A stretch of DNA of 64,000 bases from Melioribacteraceae bacterium (GTDB lineage Bacteria > Bacteroidota > Ignavibacteria > Ignavibacteriales > Melioribacteraceae), in contig WYBN01000008.1 of NCBI GenBank assembly GCA_011525875.1, positions 1 through 64,000 of the forward strand, written 5' to 3'. The translations under genes were made by a program, and so were the position numbers. Numbering within the stretch: the first letter of the stretch is position 1; each line of letters starts with the position of its first letter. This document shows positions 25,782 to 35,147 of the stretch, piece after piece. The notes beneath the pieces were generated by a model. It worked only from the letters and a program-made list of their open reading frames with translations. It made no database searches and was not told where the DNA came from.

Positions 25782-27257
25782 ATGGAAATTTTACAAATCA
25801 CAGCATTAATTACTGTCTTTATCATAATGGCTCTATTAATGTTCCTTAGAAAAATTCCGGCGTTAATTGCCCTTCCTTTAATGGCTTTTCTTATCGCAAT
25901 AATTGGCGGTGTATCCTTTAAAGATACAATACAATTTGTTATTGGACATGGTACGCTGAAACTTCATGCAGCTTATACAATTGCGATGTTCGGCAGTATG
26001 CTTAGTGTAATTCTACAGAAAACGGGGGTAGCAGAAAATTTCATTAAAAAAGGTGCCGAATTAGCGGGTGATAGACCCTGGATCATCGCTGTACTAATGT
26101 TATCAATTATTACTTTATTATTCACTACCCTTGGCGGACTTGGGGCAATAATCATGGTAGCAACGATAGTTTTACCCATAATGTCTGCGGTAGGAATCGG
26201 ACCGATGACTACAGTCGGAATTTTTTTAATAGGATTAAGTATAGGCGGCACGCTCAACGTTGGGAATTGGGCTGTTTATATAAGTGTAATGGGTTTAACT
26301 GTTGATGAGATCCGACCATTTGCATTGATTATGTTTTCCATAACCTTTTTAGCGGCTTTAATTTATATCACTGTGCAGCTTTTCCGCGACGGTCATGATC
26401 TAAACCTCCGGAAAATAATCTTAAGGAGCATATTTTATATCACTGCCGCAGCAGGTGTTCTTGTATTATATAATTATGTTTTGCCAGGCAAATATACAGA
26501 AGTAATATGCAGAATATTCACAATCGCAGGCGAAATATTAACATGGCTGATAGGTTTACTAATTATTTTGTTATTCGTGCATATAATTATCAGGTTGATA
26601 CAGAGGAAGAACGAAGACTCAAACGAAGTTCATTGGACGTCTTTCTTTTCTCCGATTATACCGTTGTTCTTAATTCTTCTTTTTGATCTGGACTTCATAG
26701 CGGCGTTTGTTGTAGGTCTAATTTACACGTTTATAGCCACCTACAAAAAAGGAAGATTGAATCTATTTATTCAATCTATTTTTGAAGGCGGCGGTATTGT
26801 GATGCCCGCAGTTGTTTTGATGTTTGGAATCGGTATGCTGCTGATAGCCATAATGGGACCCGGCATTGAATTGCCCGAATATAAAGATGGCTGGCCGGTT
26901 TTAAATATTCTTCGTCCTTTGATGGGAAATCTTGTGCCTTCATCCCCTATCAGTTACGTTTTAACTTTTACAATTGCAGCTCCGTTAGCGCTTTACCGAG
27001 GTCCTCTTAACGTCTGGGGAATGGGATATGGTCTGGCTGCAGTTTTTTTAGCAAGCGGAATGAATCCCGGTGCAGTTATGGGGGTACTCTTGGCAGTGGG
27101 GCAAATACAAGGAATCAGCGACCCGACAAATACGCACAATGTGTGGCTTGCTAACGAAATGCGTATTGATGTCCAAAAAGTACTATGGAATACAATACCA
27201 TATACATGGATCATCGCCTTTTTCGGGTTGATATTCGCAGCAATAATTTTTATGTGA
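25782..27257 (+). CDS. Ion-transporter-superfamily permease
   Basis: Integral membrane protein of 491 residues with about 11-13 hydrophobic segments and Gly-rich re-entrant-looking loops (FTTLGGLGAIIMVATIVLPIM and GLSIGGTLNVGNWAVY), the general layout of the GntP/CitMHS/DcuC type of organic-anion or sugar-acid transporters. The exact family cannot be fixed by eye. It is the first gene of the glycan and oxidoreductase cluster and lies 32 bases upstream of the hydantoinase-like gene, so it probably imports that pathway's substrate or exports a product. Confidence 0.7.
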   Translation: MEILQITALITVFIIMALLMFLRKIPALIALPLMAFLIAIIGGVSFKDTIQFVIGHGTLKLHAAYTIAMFGSMLSVILQKTGVAENFIKKGAELAGDRPWIIAVLMLSIITLLFTTLGGLGAIIMVATIVLPIMSAVGIGPMTTVGIFLIGLSIGGTLNVGNWAVYISVMGLTVDEIRPFALIMFSITFLAALIYITVQLFRDGHDLNLRKIILRSIFYITAAAGVLVLYNYVLPGKYTEVICRIFTIAGEILTWLIGLLIILLFVHIIIRLIQRKNEDSNEVHWTSFFSPIIPLFLILLFDLDFIAAFVVGLIYTFIATYKKGRLNLFIQSIFEGGGIVMPAVVLMFGIGMLLIAIMGPGIELPEYKDGWPVLNILRPLMGNLVPSSPISYVLTFTIAAPLALYRGPLNVWGMGYGLAAVFLASGMNPGAVMGVLLAVGQIQGISDPTNTHNVWLANEMRIDVQKVLWNTIPYTWIIAFFGLIFAAIIFM

Positions 27258-27289
27258 CTATTCCAAAAACTTGAATTTAACTTTCTGAA

Positions 27290-29449
27290 ATGGATAAAAG
27301 AAAAATAAAAGTTGGAATTGACGTCGGCGGAACCTTTACACATGCAGTGGCTGTCGACATCAAAGATTTTTCGATAATTGGAAAAGTCTGCCTACCTACA
27401 ACCCACAAAGCTGAAGAAGGCGTTGCTAAAGGCGTTGTCGATTCAATGCAATTACTGCTTCAAGAAAATAAGATTGATCCGAATGAAATCATTCTTATAG
27501 CTCACTCAACAACACAGGCTACGAATGCTCTTCTTGAAGGAGATGTTGCTGTTGTTGGTGTAATCGGTATGGGGAAAGGATTTGAAGGAAAGCGCGCAAG
27601 AAATGAAATAAACCTCAGCAACATTGAATTATCGCCCGGGAAATATTTGCCTACTAAGTTTACATTTTTTGACACATCTTTGCAGATAAGTGAACAAGAT
27701 ATTTCCAAAGCACTTGACCGCATGCTTGAAGAAGGAGCTCAGGTTTTCGTAGCTAGTGAAGCTTTTGGAGTTGATAATTCCACCAACGAGGATTTTGTTG
27801 TGAAGATTGCAGAGAGTAAAAATCTTAAAGCCACCGCTGCCAGCAGAATATCAAGATTATATGGCTTAAGAGTCAGAACGAGAACAGCAATCATCAATGC
27901 GAGTATGATGCCCAAAATGCTTGAAACAGCAAATCTCACGGAAGATTCGGTGCGTAAAAGCGGCATTAATGCTCCGCTGATGGTAATGCGTTCAGATGGA
28001 GGCATCATGGATATTAATGAAATGAGAAGACGACCGATATTAACAATGCTATCGGGACCCGCTGCGGGGGTCGCTGCAGCTTTAATGTATGCTAAAGTAA
28101 GTGATGGAATTTTCTTAGAAGTCGGAGGAACTTCTACGGATATTTCGATTATCAAGAACGGGAAACCACAGGTAAAGTCCGCTCAAATAGGGGGCAATCG
28201 TTTATATCTCCGAACACTTGATGTCAGAACGCTGGGTATCGCAGGCGGTTCGATGCCTCGAATTCAAGGCAATGAGATAATTGACGTAGGTCCAAGAAGC
28301 GCTCACATTGCCGAACTCGCTTATACATCATTCAGTCAGGAGGATGACTTTTCCGATATCGAAATCGAGACTATTCAACCACTTGTCGGAGATCCACAAG
28401 ATTATTTATCTATCAACAATAAAAAGAATAATAAAAAATTTACTCTAACGCCGACAGCAGCTTCGTATTTTCTTGACCTTGTAAAAGAAGTTGGACATGG
28501 CATCGGAAACAGGCATGCTATAAAAAGTTGTTTCCTTTCACTCGCAAAGATTTTTAATCGGGAGCCGAAAGAACTGGCATCGGAGATATTGAGAATTTCA
28601 GCCGAAAAAATTAAGCCGGTTATTAATCAATTGATTAGAGAATATAAACTTGACCGAGATTTAACAAAATTCGTTGGCGGTGGAGGCGGCGCATCTGCAA
28701 TAGTTCCATTCACCGCCGAATATATGAATTTTGAACACAGTATCTGCAAGAACACAGAAGTAATTTCTGCAATCGGAGCTGCCTTAGGAATGATTCGTGA
28801 CTCAGTAGAAAAAAATATTCTTAACCCGACAGAGAACGACCTTATCAATCTGAGGCAGGAAGCATATGAATCTGTAATTGCAATGGGCGCTCAAGCGGAT
28901 TCGGTTGAGGTTGCTATCGAAATCGATACGAAAAATAAAAAAGTAATAGCCGTTGCTATGGGCACCAGCGAAATGAGAACAAGAGACCTTGATGTTAAAG
29001 AACTTCCAGAATATGAATTACTCAGGATCTGCGCAGCTTCACTTAAAACTGAACCGGGGCAACTCTTCATAATGGGGAAAACTTCTTTCCTAAGAGCCGT
29101 GGTTCATAAGTATCAAAAGAAACATTTGTTTGGATTATTGAAGGAAGATGTTCAGCGGCTTCGTGTGATAGACAACGAAGGAACGATCAGATTGCAATTG
29201 AATGACTGCATCGTCAAATCGGTTAGTTCTGATAAAATTAAAACTACTATTTTAGAAGTGATCGAAACACTTACTACGTTCGGTGATGCAGGCGCATTAA
29301 TTCCTGATATGTTCATTTTGATATCGGGCAAAATAATTGACCTTACAGGGTTAATAAATCAATCGCAGATATCAGCGTTGGTTGAGTTGGAGATTTCAAA
29401 AATTCCGGGCAAAGAAAATATCATAATAATCGCATCGGCAAAAAAATGA
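27290..29449 (+). CDS. Hydantoinase/oxoprolinase (HyuA-like) family protein
   Basis: 719 residues of the ASKHA-fold HyuA family, whose members use ATP to open lactam or hydantoin rings or carboxylate ketones. An N-terminal phosphate-binding loop, [16 protein letters not shown], is followed by [54 protein letters not shown] and, further on, [14 protein letters not shown]. No HyuB partner is adjacent, unlike classical oxoprolinase or acetone carboxylase operons. Its 3' end overlaps the next gene as ATGA, so its partner may be the FAD-type protein. Confidence 0.85.
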   Translation: MDKRKIKVGIDVGGTFTHAVAVDIKDFSIIGKVCLPTTHKAEEGVAKGVVDSMQLLLQENKIDPNEIILIAHSTTQATNALLEGDVAVVGVIGMGKGFEGKRARNEINLSNIELSPGKYLPTKFTFFDTSLQISEQDISKALDRMLEEGAQVFVASEAFGVDNSTNEDFVVKIAESKNLKATAASRISRLYGLRVRTRTAIINASMMPKMLETANLTEDSVRKSGINAPLMVMRSDGGIMDINEMRRRPILTMLSGPAAGVAAALMYAKVSDGIFLEVGGTSTDISIIKNGKPQVKSAQIGGNRLYLRTLDVRTLGIAGGSMPRIQGNEIIDVGPRSAHIAELAYTSFSQEDDFSDIEIETIQPLVGDPQDYLSINNKKNNKKFTLTPTAASYFLDLVKEVGHGIGNRHAIKSCFLSLAKIFNREPKELASEILRISAEKIKPVINQLIREYKLDRDLTKFVGGGGGASAIVPFTAEYMNFEHSICKNTEVISAIGAALGMIRDSVEKNILNPTENDLINLRQEAYESVIAMGAQADSVEVAIEIDTKNKKVIAVAMGTSEMRTRDLDVKELPEYELLRICAASLKTEPGQLFIMGKTSFLRAVVHKYQKKHLFGLLKEDVQRLRVIDNEGTIRLQLNDCIVKSVSSDKIKTTILEVIETLTTFGDAGALIPDMFILISGKIIDLTGLINQSQISALVELEISKIPGKENIIIIASAKK

Positions 29450-30291
29450 TAAATAAATACTATGATTATATTGTTTACTCGGCTTCTTTGGCAGGCGTAG
29501 TGTTTGCACTGAATAAAACGCGTTTGGGTAAAAGTGTGTTATTAATAAATCGTTATGGATTCCCCGGCGGCGATCTTACTAATGCATTAAATTGTTTTCA
29601 AAAGAAAAACCAAATGACTGATTCTCTTACAGCAGATATAATCGGTAAAATAGTGGGTTTTCGAAACGGAATTTTATACGAAAAGAATACGGATATTGTA
29701 CTGAATCCTGAAGCAATAAAGATCGTACTCCAAGATTATCTTGAAAATGGAGGAGTGGATTTGCTTTTTCACGTTGAACCGAAATTTATTTCATTTATTA
29801 ACGGAATTAATCTTCAACTGGTTGCAAAAGAAGGAATTGCAGACATTTCTTCGGCAAAAATTTTTGATGCTTCGGATGATTTTACTCTACTCAGATTATC
29901 GGGAAAAGATTATATTAAACTCAAGCAAAGATACTTGAATGTAATAACCGCTAAACCGGCTGTACAACTTAATCTTGATTTCAAAAATATTTTAAAATCG
30001 GTAGAGCTGATTGACGGGCGTTATTGGATTTCACTTGATCTTAATTCAACCGATGATTTCTGCGCTGATAATAAAGCGCAGGAATTGTTAAATGAATTCA
30101 ACTCATATCTTCAAAATTTCGGTTCAAGAATTCAATTAGTCCCGGCTCAATCAATTTCTTACTATGAATATGATTTTTCTCTAAATAATAATTTATTATC
30201 AAATCCGGAAAGATTAATCGGAAGGAATTTTCGGCTTGATGAACGTCTACTCAAGTCGTATGAAATTGAAATATATTTGGATGGTTTTTAA
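29446..30291 (+). CDS. Degenerate FAD-oxidoreductase paralogue
   Basis: 281 residues. The N terminus parallels the intact oxidoreductase at 30989: both share the order IV, G-V-x-x-A, SVLLI, YGF and GG-x-x-T. The dinucleotide loop differs: where the intact protein reads VIGAGISG, this one reads VYSASLAG, so the GxGxxG signature is lost. It is also far shorter (281 against 437) and lacks the C-terminal FAD segment. It may be a non-catalytic partner subunit. It overlaps the HyuA-like gene and ends two bases before nanE. Confidence 0.6.
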   Translation: MINKYYDYIVYSASLAGVVFALNKTRLGKSVLLINRYGFPGGDLTNALNCFQKKNQMTDSLTADIIGKIVGFRNGILYEKNTDIVLNPEAIKIVLQDYLENGGVDLLFHVEPKFISFINGINLQLVAKEGIADISSAKIFDASDDFTLLRLSGKDYIKLKQRYLNVITAKPAVQLNLDFKNILKSVELIDGRYWISLDLNSTDDFCADNKAQELLNEFNSYLQNFGSRIQLVPAQSISYYEYDFSLNNNLLSNPERLIGRNFRLDERLLKSYEIEIYLDGF

Positions 30292-30293
30292 GT

Positions 30294-30992
30294 ATGAATA
30301 AACAAATAAAAAAAATAAAAGGCGGGTTGATAGTATCGTGTCAGGCGGATGAAGGCTCCCCTTTCGATTCGCCCGAAGATGTTACGAAATTTGCTGTCGC
30401 TGCAGTCCAAGGAGGCGCAGCGGGGATAAGAAGCAATGGCTTAGAAAAAACAAATATGATTATATTGAATGTAAAACTTCCTGTTATTGGTCTCATTAAA
30501 TCTAAGTTTGACGATGGCTCGGTGAGAATAACAGGTTCTGCTCTTGATGCCGAAAACCTCTGCAGAATCGGTACGCATATTATTGCAATCGACGGGACAT
30601 TCAGAAAGCGTGAAGGCATGACCGGTCCGGAATTTATTAGAAAGATTAAATCAAAACTCAAATGCGCTGTGATGGCAGACTGCTCATCTCTTGATGAAGC
30701 AATAGCTTGCGCGGACGAAGGGGCTGACTGCGTATCAACTACTTTGCACGGTTACACACCCGAAACAATGCAACAAAAAAGTGATTATCCCGATTTAGAG
30801 CTTCTCAAAAGCTTTATTGAAAATGTTCATGTTCCAGTTATTGCCGAAGGCAGATATAACATGCCTGAACTCGCTGCTAAAGCTATCGAATTAGGCGCTT
30901 GGAGCGTTGTAGTTGGTACGGCAATAACAAGGCCTGCGGTGATTACAAAATGGTTTTCGGATTCTATAAAACAATTAAGAAAAAATCAGTGA
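30294..30992 (+). CDS. nanE: N-acetylmannosamine-6-phosphate 2-epimerase
   Basis: TIM-barrel enzyme converting ManNAc-6-P to GlcNAc-6-P; 232 residues. Family segments seen are GGLIVSCQADEGSPF, AAVQGGAAGIRSNG, PVIGLIK, IAIDGTFRKR, AVMADCSSLDEAI, ADCVSTTLHGYT and VPVIAEGRYNMPELAAKAIELGAWSVVVGTAITRP. No sialic acid lyase, kinase or transporter genes typical of nan operons are nearby. Its stop overlaps the next start as GTGA. Confidence 0.94.
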   Translation: MNKQIKKIKGGLIVSCQADEGSPFDSPEDVTKFAVAAVQGGAAGIRSNGLEKTNMIILNVKLPVIGLIKSKFDDGSVRITGSALDAENLCRIGTHIIAIDGTFRKREGMTGPEFIRKIKSKLKCAVMADCSSLDEAIACADEGADCVSTTLHGYTPETMQQKSDYPDLELLKSFIENVHVPVIAEGRYNMPELAAKAIELGAWSVVVGTAITRPAVITKWFSDSIKQLRKNQ

Positions 30993-32302
30993 GCATAAAA
31001 GACAAATATAATGTTATAGTAATAGGCGCTGGTATTTCCGGTGTTAGCGCCGCAGTTAAAGCAGCAAGAAGTGGTGTTTCGGTTCTACTTATTGAACAAT
31101 ATGGTTTCATAGGAGGAATGTCAACAGCAGGAATGGTCTCTCCGTTCATGAAACATTCGGTAAACGGCGAGACTCTGGTGCGTGGTGTATTTGAAGACTT
31201 AGAAATCAACATGAGAAATATTAATGGAATGATTGATAATGGTTTTTATGCAAGCGCTTTAAGAACCGCATCATACAATCTATTGATCGGATCAAGATGC
31301 GATGTTCTCTTAAATTCAGTTATATTCAATGTAGAAAGTAAAGATCGATTTGTAAAATCAATTGACATACTTTCTAACGGCAAACAATTAAGTATAAAGG
31401 GAGATATATTTATTGACACATCCGGAGATGCACAGTTAGTTTACTTAGGCGGTTTTTCGTGGGCTAAAGGTGATGAAACGTCCGGGAAAATGCAGGCGCT
31501 AACATTATTTTTCAGGATGGCGGATATTGATATACAAAAAGTAACAGATTATGCTTCTAAGAACAAAAATGATTTTTTTGGATGGATGGATTATAATTTT
31601 GATTTGAATAAAATTATATCCATAGCGGGATTTTTCAGTAACGTTAAAAAGGCAATTACTGAAGGACGTCTGCCGCCCGAAGTAAATTACATTTTCTTCA
31701 CTACCCTTCCAGAGTCAGGCGAAGCTTCGTTTAATACTTCAAATATTCTCGGACTAGACGGTTCCACTTCATTAGACTTAACAAAAGCCGAACTCGAAGG
31801 CAGGAGACAAGTCAGACGGGTCGTGGAGCTTCTTCAAGACGAAATCCCGGGTTTTGAAAATTCTTTTTTACTTGAGACTGCAGTTCAGGTGGGAGTTCGC
31901 GAGACTAGAAGAGCTGTCGGCGATTATATAGTTACCGGCGACGATATCAGATACGGAAGAAAATTCCCCGATGCAATTGCTAGAGGATGCTACGGGATTG
32001 ATATTCATGGTCAGAAGGACGAAGAGAGCAAAATGGAGAACCTGCCTGAAGGCGCTTACTATGAAATTCCGCGCGGTTCGATAATAGTTAGAAATTCTGA
32101 AAATTTATTGGTAGCCGGCAGATGTATTTCTGCTACAAGAGAAGGGCATGGCGCCTTAAGAATTATGCCCACTTCAGCCGCAACCGGCGAAGCATGCGGT
32201 GCATGGGCGGCATTAGCAGTTAAAAATAACAAAAAGCTAAGAGAGATTAATCACAAGGTTCTTCAAGAATTAGTTGCTCATAACATTTCACTAAAAAATT
32301 AA
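30989..32302 (+). CDS. FAD-dependent oxidoreductase (PF12831 type)
   Basis: About 437 residues. The N-terminal dinucleotide site is NVIVIGAGISGVSAAVKAA with the acidic end of strand two in LLIEQYGFIGG, then ISMP-like glycine turns and IDTSGDAQLVYLGG. The C terminus has LVAGRCISATREGHGALRIMP and ATGEACGAWAAL, the FAD-binding end of this family. The frame is open to 30899, but the GTG at 30989 overlaps the nanE stop as GTGA and gives the normal N terminus. Family members occur with glycan-degrading genes; the substrate is not known. Confidence 0.85.
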   Translation: MSIKDKYNVIVIGAGISGVSAAVKAARSGVSVLLIEQYGFIGGMSTAGMVSPFMKHSVNGETLVRGVFEDLEINMRNINGMIDNGFYASALRTASYNLLIGSRCDVLLNSVIFNVESKDRFVKSIDILSNGKQLSIKGDIFIDTSGDAQLVYLGGFSWAKGDETSGKMQALTLFFRMADIDIQKVTDYASKNKNDFFGWMDYNFDLNKIISIAGFFSNVKKAITEGRLPPEVNYIFFTTLPESGEASFNTSNILGLDGSTSLDLTKAELEGRRQVRRVVELLQDEIPGFENSFLLETAVQVGVRETRRAVGDYIVTGDDIRYGRKFPDAIARGCYGIDIHGQKDEESKMENLPEGAYYEIPRGSIIVRNSENLLVAGRCISATREGHGALRIMPTSAATGEACGAWAALAVKNNKKLREINHKVLQELVAHNISLKN

Positions 32303-32344
32303 AGTAAAAACCTTATTAAATTTGCAATGTTTATTTAGATTCTT

Positions 32345-32371
32345 GCCGGATTCTTTAATCCGGCTTCTTAT
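32345..32371 (+). terminator. Hairpin between the oxidoreductase and mutase genes
   Basis: GCCGGATT and AATCCGGC pair over eight bases around CTTT, followed by TTCTTATT. It sits in the only sizable gap (88 bases) inside the cluster and may end the first transcript or attenuate the second. The T tract is imperfect. Confidence 0.4.
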
Positions 32372-32390
32372 TAAATAACAGGATAATGTT

Positions 32391-33803
32391 TTGGAAATAA
32401 TATTTGGTACCGATGGCTGGCGGGGCATTATTGGTAATCAGGTAAACCATGAAAGCGTTGCTCTTGTGGCTCAGGCTTTTGCAGATTATTGCAAAAAATA
32501 TTTTGATTACCCGAAGATTGCAGTCGGTTTTGACGGGAGGAAGTATTCAAATGAATTCGCAGAAATATTTTCTAAAGTTTTATCCGGCAACAAGATTGAT
32601 GTTTCTCTCTCCGATAGAATTGTTCCTACTCCGGTTCTGTCTTTTTTTGTAAAGAAGGAAGGGTTGGATGCCGGCGCTATGATTACAGCCTCTCACAATC
32701 CTGCTGAATATAACGGCATCAAATTTAAAGCTGATTACGGAGGTCCGTTCTTCACGGAAGCCACACTTAAAGTCGAAAAATTAATCGGTAAAAGCAAACC
32801 GAAATTATCCACAAAGCAAATTAATACAGTGAATCTTTTTCCGCCCTATAAAAAACAACTCTTTGAAATAATCAATTTCGATTCGATTAGAGAAAGTAAA
32901 CTCAAAGTATTAGTTGATTCGATGTCAGGAGCGGGACAAACTATCATCGAAGAAATTTTAAAGGAAGCGGATACTGAGGTTACCACAATATTTTCTGCTG
33001 CAGATGATTCATTCAGCGGAAGAACTGCAGAACCGATCAGAAAAAATCTTTCGCCTCTGAGCAAAATGCTCAAAGAAGAAAAAGCTTTTTCAATTGGGCT
33101 GGCAACTGACGGCGATGCAGACAGAGTAGGAGTAATGCTTGAGACAGGAGAATGGCTTAGCTCGCAAGAAACCATTCTCGCCTTGGCGGATTATCTCGTC
33201 AACGTAAAAAAACTTGAAGGCGATCTTGTGAAGACCTCTTCAGTTACAGATAAGTTAAAATATTTTTTCCAATCACCGCAGCGGAAAGTTTTTGATGTTC
33301 AAGTCGGCTTCAAATATATTTGCGAAAGTATGTTAAAAGGCAATATTCTTTTTGGATGTGAAGAAAGCGGAGGTTACGGGTATAAAAACCACATGCCGGA
33401 GAGAGATGGCATTTTATCTTCGCTGTTATTAATTGAGATGCTTGCCGTATCCGGCTGCACAAAGATGAGTGACTATGTTTATAGTATCAGAGAAAAATAT
33501 GGAGTTGTATTTTACGACCGGGCGGATATTCAATACGCCGCACAGAACAGGATGAGTATTTTACCAAAACTTTTTGATTTGCCTCCGAAGCAGCTTGCCG
33601 GCTCCGAAGTTTTATCGCTCGAAAAGTTCGACAGCAGCCGGGGTGTAATCAACGGACTCAAGTTTACTCTGAAAGGTGCATCAAGATGGTTATTGATACG
33701 TGCATCGGAGACCGAACCTCTTATCAGAATTTATGCGGAAGGGGACTCCAGTAATGATGTGCAAAATCTACTTTCCAGCGGGGAAAAATTAATTTTTGGA
33801 TAA
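32391..33803 (+). CDS. Phosphohexomutase (phosphoglucomutase/phosphomannomutase family)
   Basis: 470-residue alpha-D-phosphohexomutase interconverting hexose-1-P and hexose-6-P. It has FGTDGWRGIIG at the start, the phosphoserine loop ITASHNPAEYNGIK, the metal loop ATDGDADRVG, the sugar-specificity loop GCEESGGYGY, and the phosphate-binding RASETEPLIRIY. The start is a TTG at 32391 after CAGGATAATGTT. Within this cluster it would convert the sugar-1-P released by the GH94 phosphorylase. GlcNAc-1-P or ManNAc-1-P is inferred, not shown. Confidence 0.9.
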   Translation: MEIIFGTDGWRGIIGNQVNHESVALVAQAFADYCKKYFDYPKIAVGFDGRKYSNEFAEIFSKVLSGNKIDVSLSDRIVPTPVLSFFVKKEGLDAGAMITASHNPAEYNGIKFKADYGGPFFTEATLKVEKLIGKSKPKLSTKQINTVNLFPPYKKQLFEIINFDSIRESKLKVLVDSMSGAGQTIIEEILKEADTEVTTIFSAADDSFSGRTAEPIRKNLSPLSKMLKEEKAFSIGLATDGDADRVGVMLETGEWLSSQETILALADYLVNVKKLEGDLVKTSSVTDKLKYFFQSPQRKVFDVQVGFKYICESMLKGNILFGCEESGGYGYKNHMPERDGILSSLLLIEMLAVSGCTKMSDYVYSIREKYGVVFYDRADIQYAAQNRMSILPKLFDLPPKQLAGSEVLSLEKFDSSRGVINGLKFTLKGASRWLLIRASETEPLIRIYAEGDSSNDVQNLLSSGEKLIFG

Positions 33804-33806
33804 ATA

Positions 33807-35147
33807 ATGAATAAGAAAATTGTTAATAGTTACGAGGCAGCAGAAGTAATCACAGGGTTAGGAGAGGAATTTGCTCTGGTGAAAAATCCATACTATATCT
33901 ACTCCCCTTATGAAATTTATCCGCTTGCAAAAAAGATAACCGACCCCGTAGATAAATTACATGCAGTGGTAATGGACATGGATGGAACTACCACGACTAC
34001 CGAACAGATATGCATTCACTCACTCGAATATATGATTAGGAAAATGAGCGGCAAAATGAGTAAGAATGAATGGACGGGTCTTGATAGTCAACTCGATTAC
34101 CCGAATATAATCGGGAACAGTACTACCAGGCATGTTGAATTTCTTATTAGTAAGTATACCGGAATAATTTCTTCAAGGGAAGTTTTAAAGTCATTTATCC
34201 ATGCTGCCATTTGGACTCTGTGTTTCGGAAAAGATACAAGAAGAATTGATGAAGTAAAAAATAATCTGCGCATGTTAAATCTTGAAATAGATGCCGAAAG
34301 GCTGAAACCATGCAAGTCTAATTCATCCTTTGTACAAATCTCCGAAGAAATCACGCGCTTTAATGAAAAGAATTATTCAGAACTTCAACATACATTATTG
34401 GTTAGGCTTGGTATAGATATTTATTACCAACGTTATCATGAACTTCTAGATAGAATCAAATTAGGCGAATCGGAACTAATCGCCACCGAGATCTTCAGCG
34501 ATAAAGGCAAAAACTTGATCGAACCAATGCCCGGTGTCGGTATATTTCTTTCAATTATAAAAGGATGGCTGGATGACGAGACCGGCAATCTGCTTGACAG
34601 CCTTTACCCTGAATTTAAGAAAGACTTAACTATTAAAAAAAATATAAAAAGAATCGCTAAGGTTTTTTCTGTCAATCCTGCCAAGACTGCTATTGTAACT
34701 TCATCAATTTTTTACGAAGCAGACATAGTGATGACAGAAGTCTTTAATCTTCTGCAAAAACAAATAAGCGAATGGGACATTTCGCGCGAGAGAAAGGATT
34801 TTCTTAAGACTAAATTCAGCGATTATCGAAATATCTATGATACCTTCGTCACCGCAAGCGACTCAAGCGAAATAAGGCTGAAACCTCACCGCGATCTCTA
34901 CAGTATAGCCCTTCATCAGCTGAATATTGCAAAAGAAAATTTTTCGAAGGTTATGGGAATTGAAGATAGCGAAAGCGGCACAATTGCAATTCGAGCCGCC
35001 GGTATTGGAATATGTGTAGCTGTGCCATTCGCAGAAACTTCCGGACATAATCTTAGTGCTGCATCTTGCGTATTACATGCAGGCCTACCCGAATTATTGT
35101 TAGATAAGAATGTTTTTATTAATCTATCTTCTGAAGGATATTTTTAA
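33807..35147 (+). CDS. HAD-superfamily phosphatase-like protein with large cap
   Basis: 446 residues. The HAD motif I is VVMDMDGTTTTTEQ (Asp57, Asp59). Motif II is probably AIVTSS, and the C-terminal segment LKPHRDLY followed by KVMGIEDSESGTIAIRAAG supplies motif III Lys and motif IV Asp. Between motif I and motif II lie over 200 residues, much more than in simple beta-phosphoglucomutase relatives, suggesting an elaborate cap. It starts three bases after the mutase and touches the GH38 gene (TAAATG), so it probably acts on a phosphorylated intermediate of the same pathway. Confidence 0.8.
   Translation: MNKKIVNSYEAAEVITGLGEEFALVKNPYYIYSPYEIYPLAKKITDPVDKLHAVVMDMDGTTTTTEQICIHSLEYMIRKMSGKMSKNEWTGLDSQLDYPNIIGNSTTRHVEFLISKYTGIISSREVLKSFIHAAIWTLCFGKDTRRIDEVKNNLRMLNLEIDAERLKPCKSNSSFVQISEEITRFNEKNYSELQHTLLVRLGIDIYYQRYHELLDRIKLGESELIATEIFSDKGKNLIEPMPGVGIFLSIIKGWLDDETGNLLDSLYPEFKKDLTIKKNIKRIAKVFSVNPAKTAIVTSSIFYEADIVMTEVFNLLQKQISEWDISRERKDFLKTKFSDYRNIYDTFVTASDSSEIRLKPHRDLYSIALHQLNIAKENFSKVMGIEDSESGTIAIRAAGIGICVAVPFAETSGHNLSAASCVLHAGLPELLLDKNVFINLSSEGYF

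Noticed and set aside
30899..30988. Upstream extension of the FAD oxidoreductase
   Set aside because: The added residues lie inside nanE and are unlike the family; the GTG at 30989 coupled to the nanE stop is better.
30294..30992. Classical sialic acid (nan) operon
   Set aside because: No lyase, N-acetylmannosamine kinase, sialidase with clear active site or sialate transporter is adjacent to nanE.
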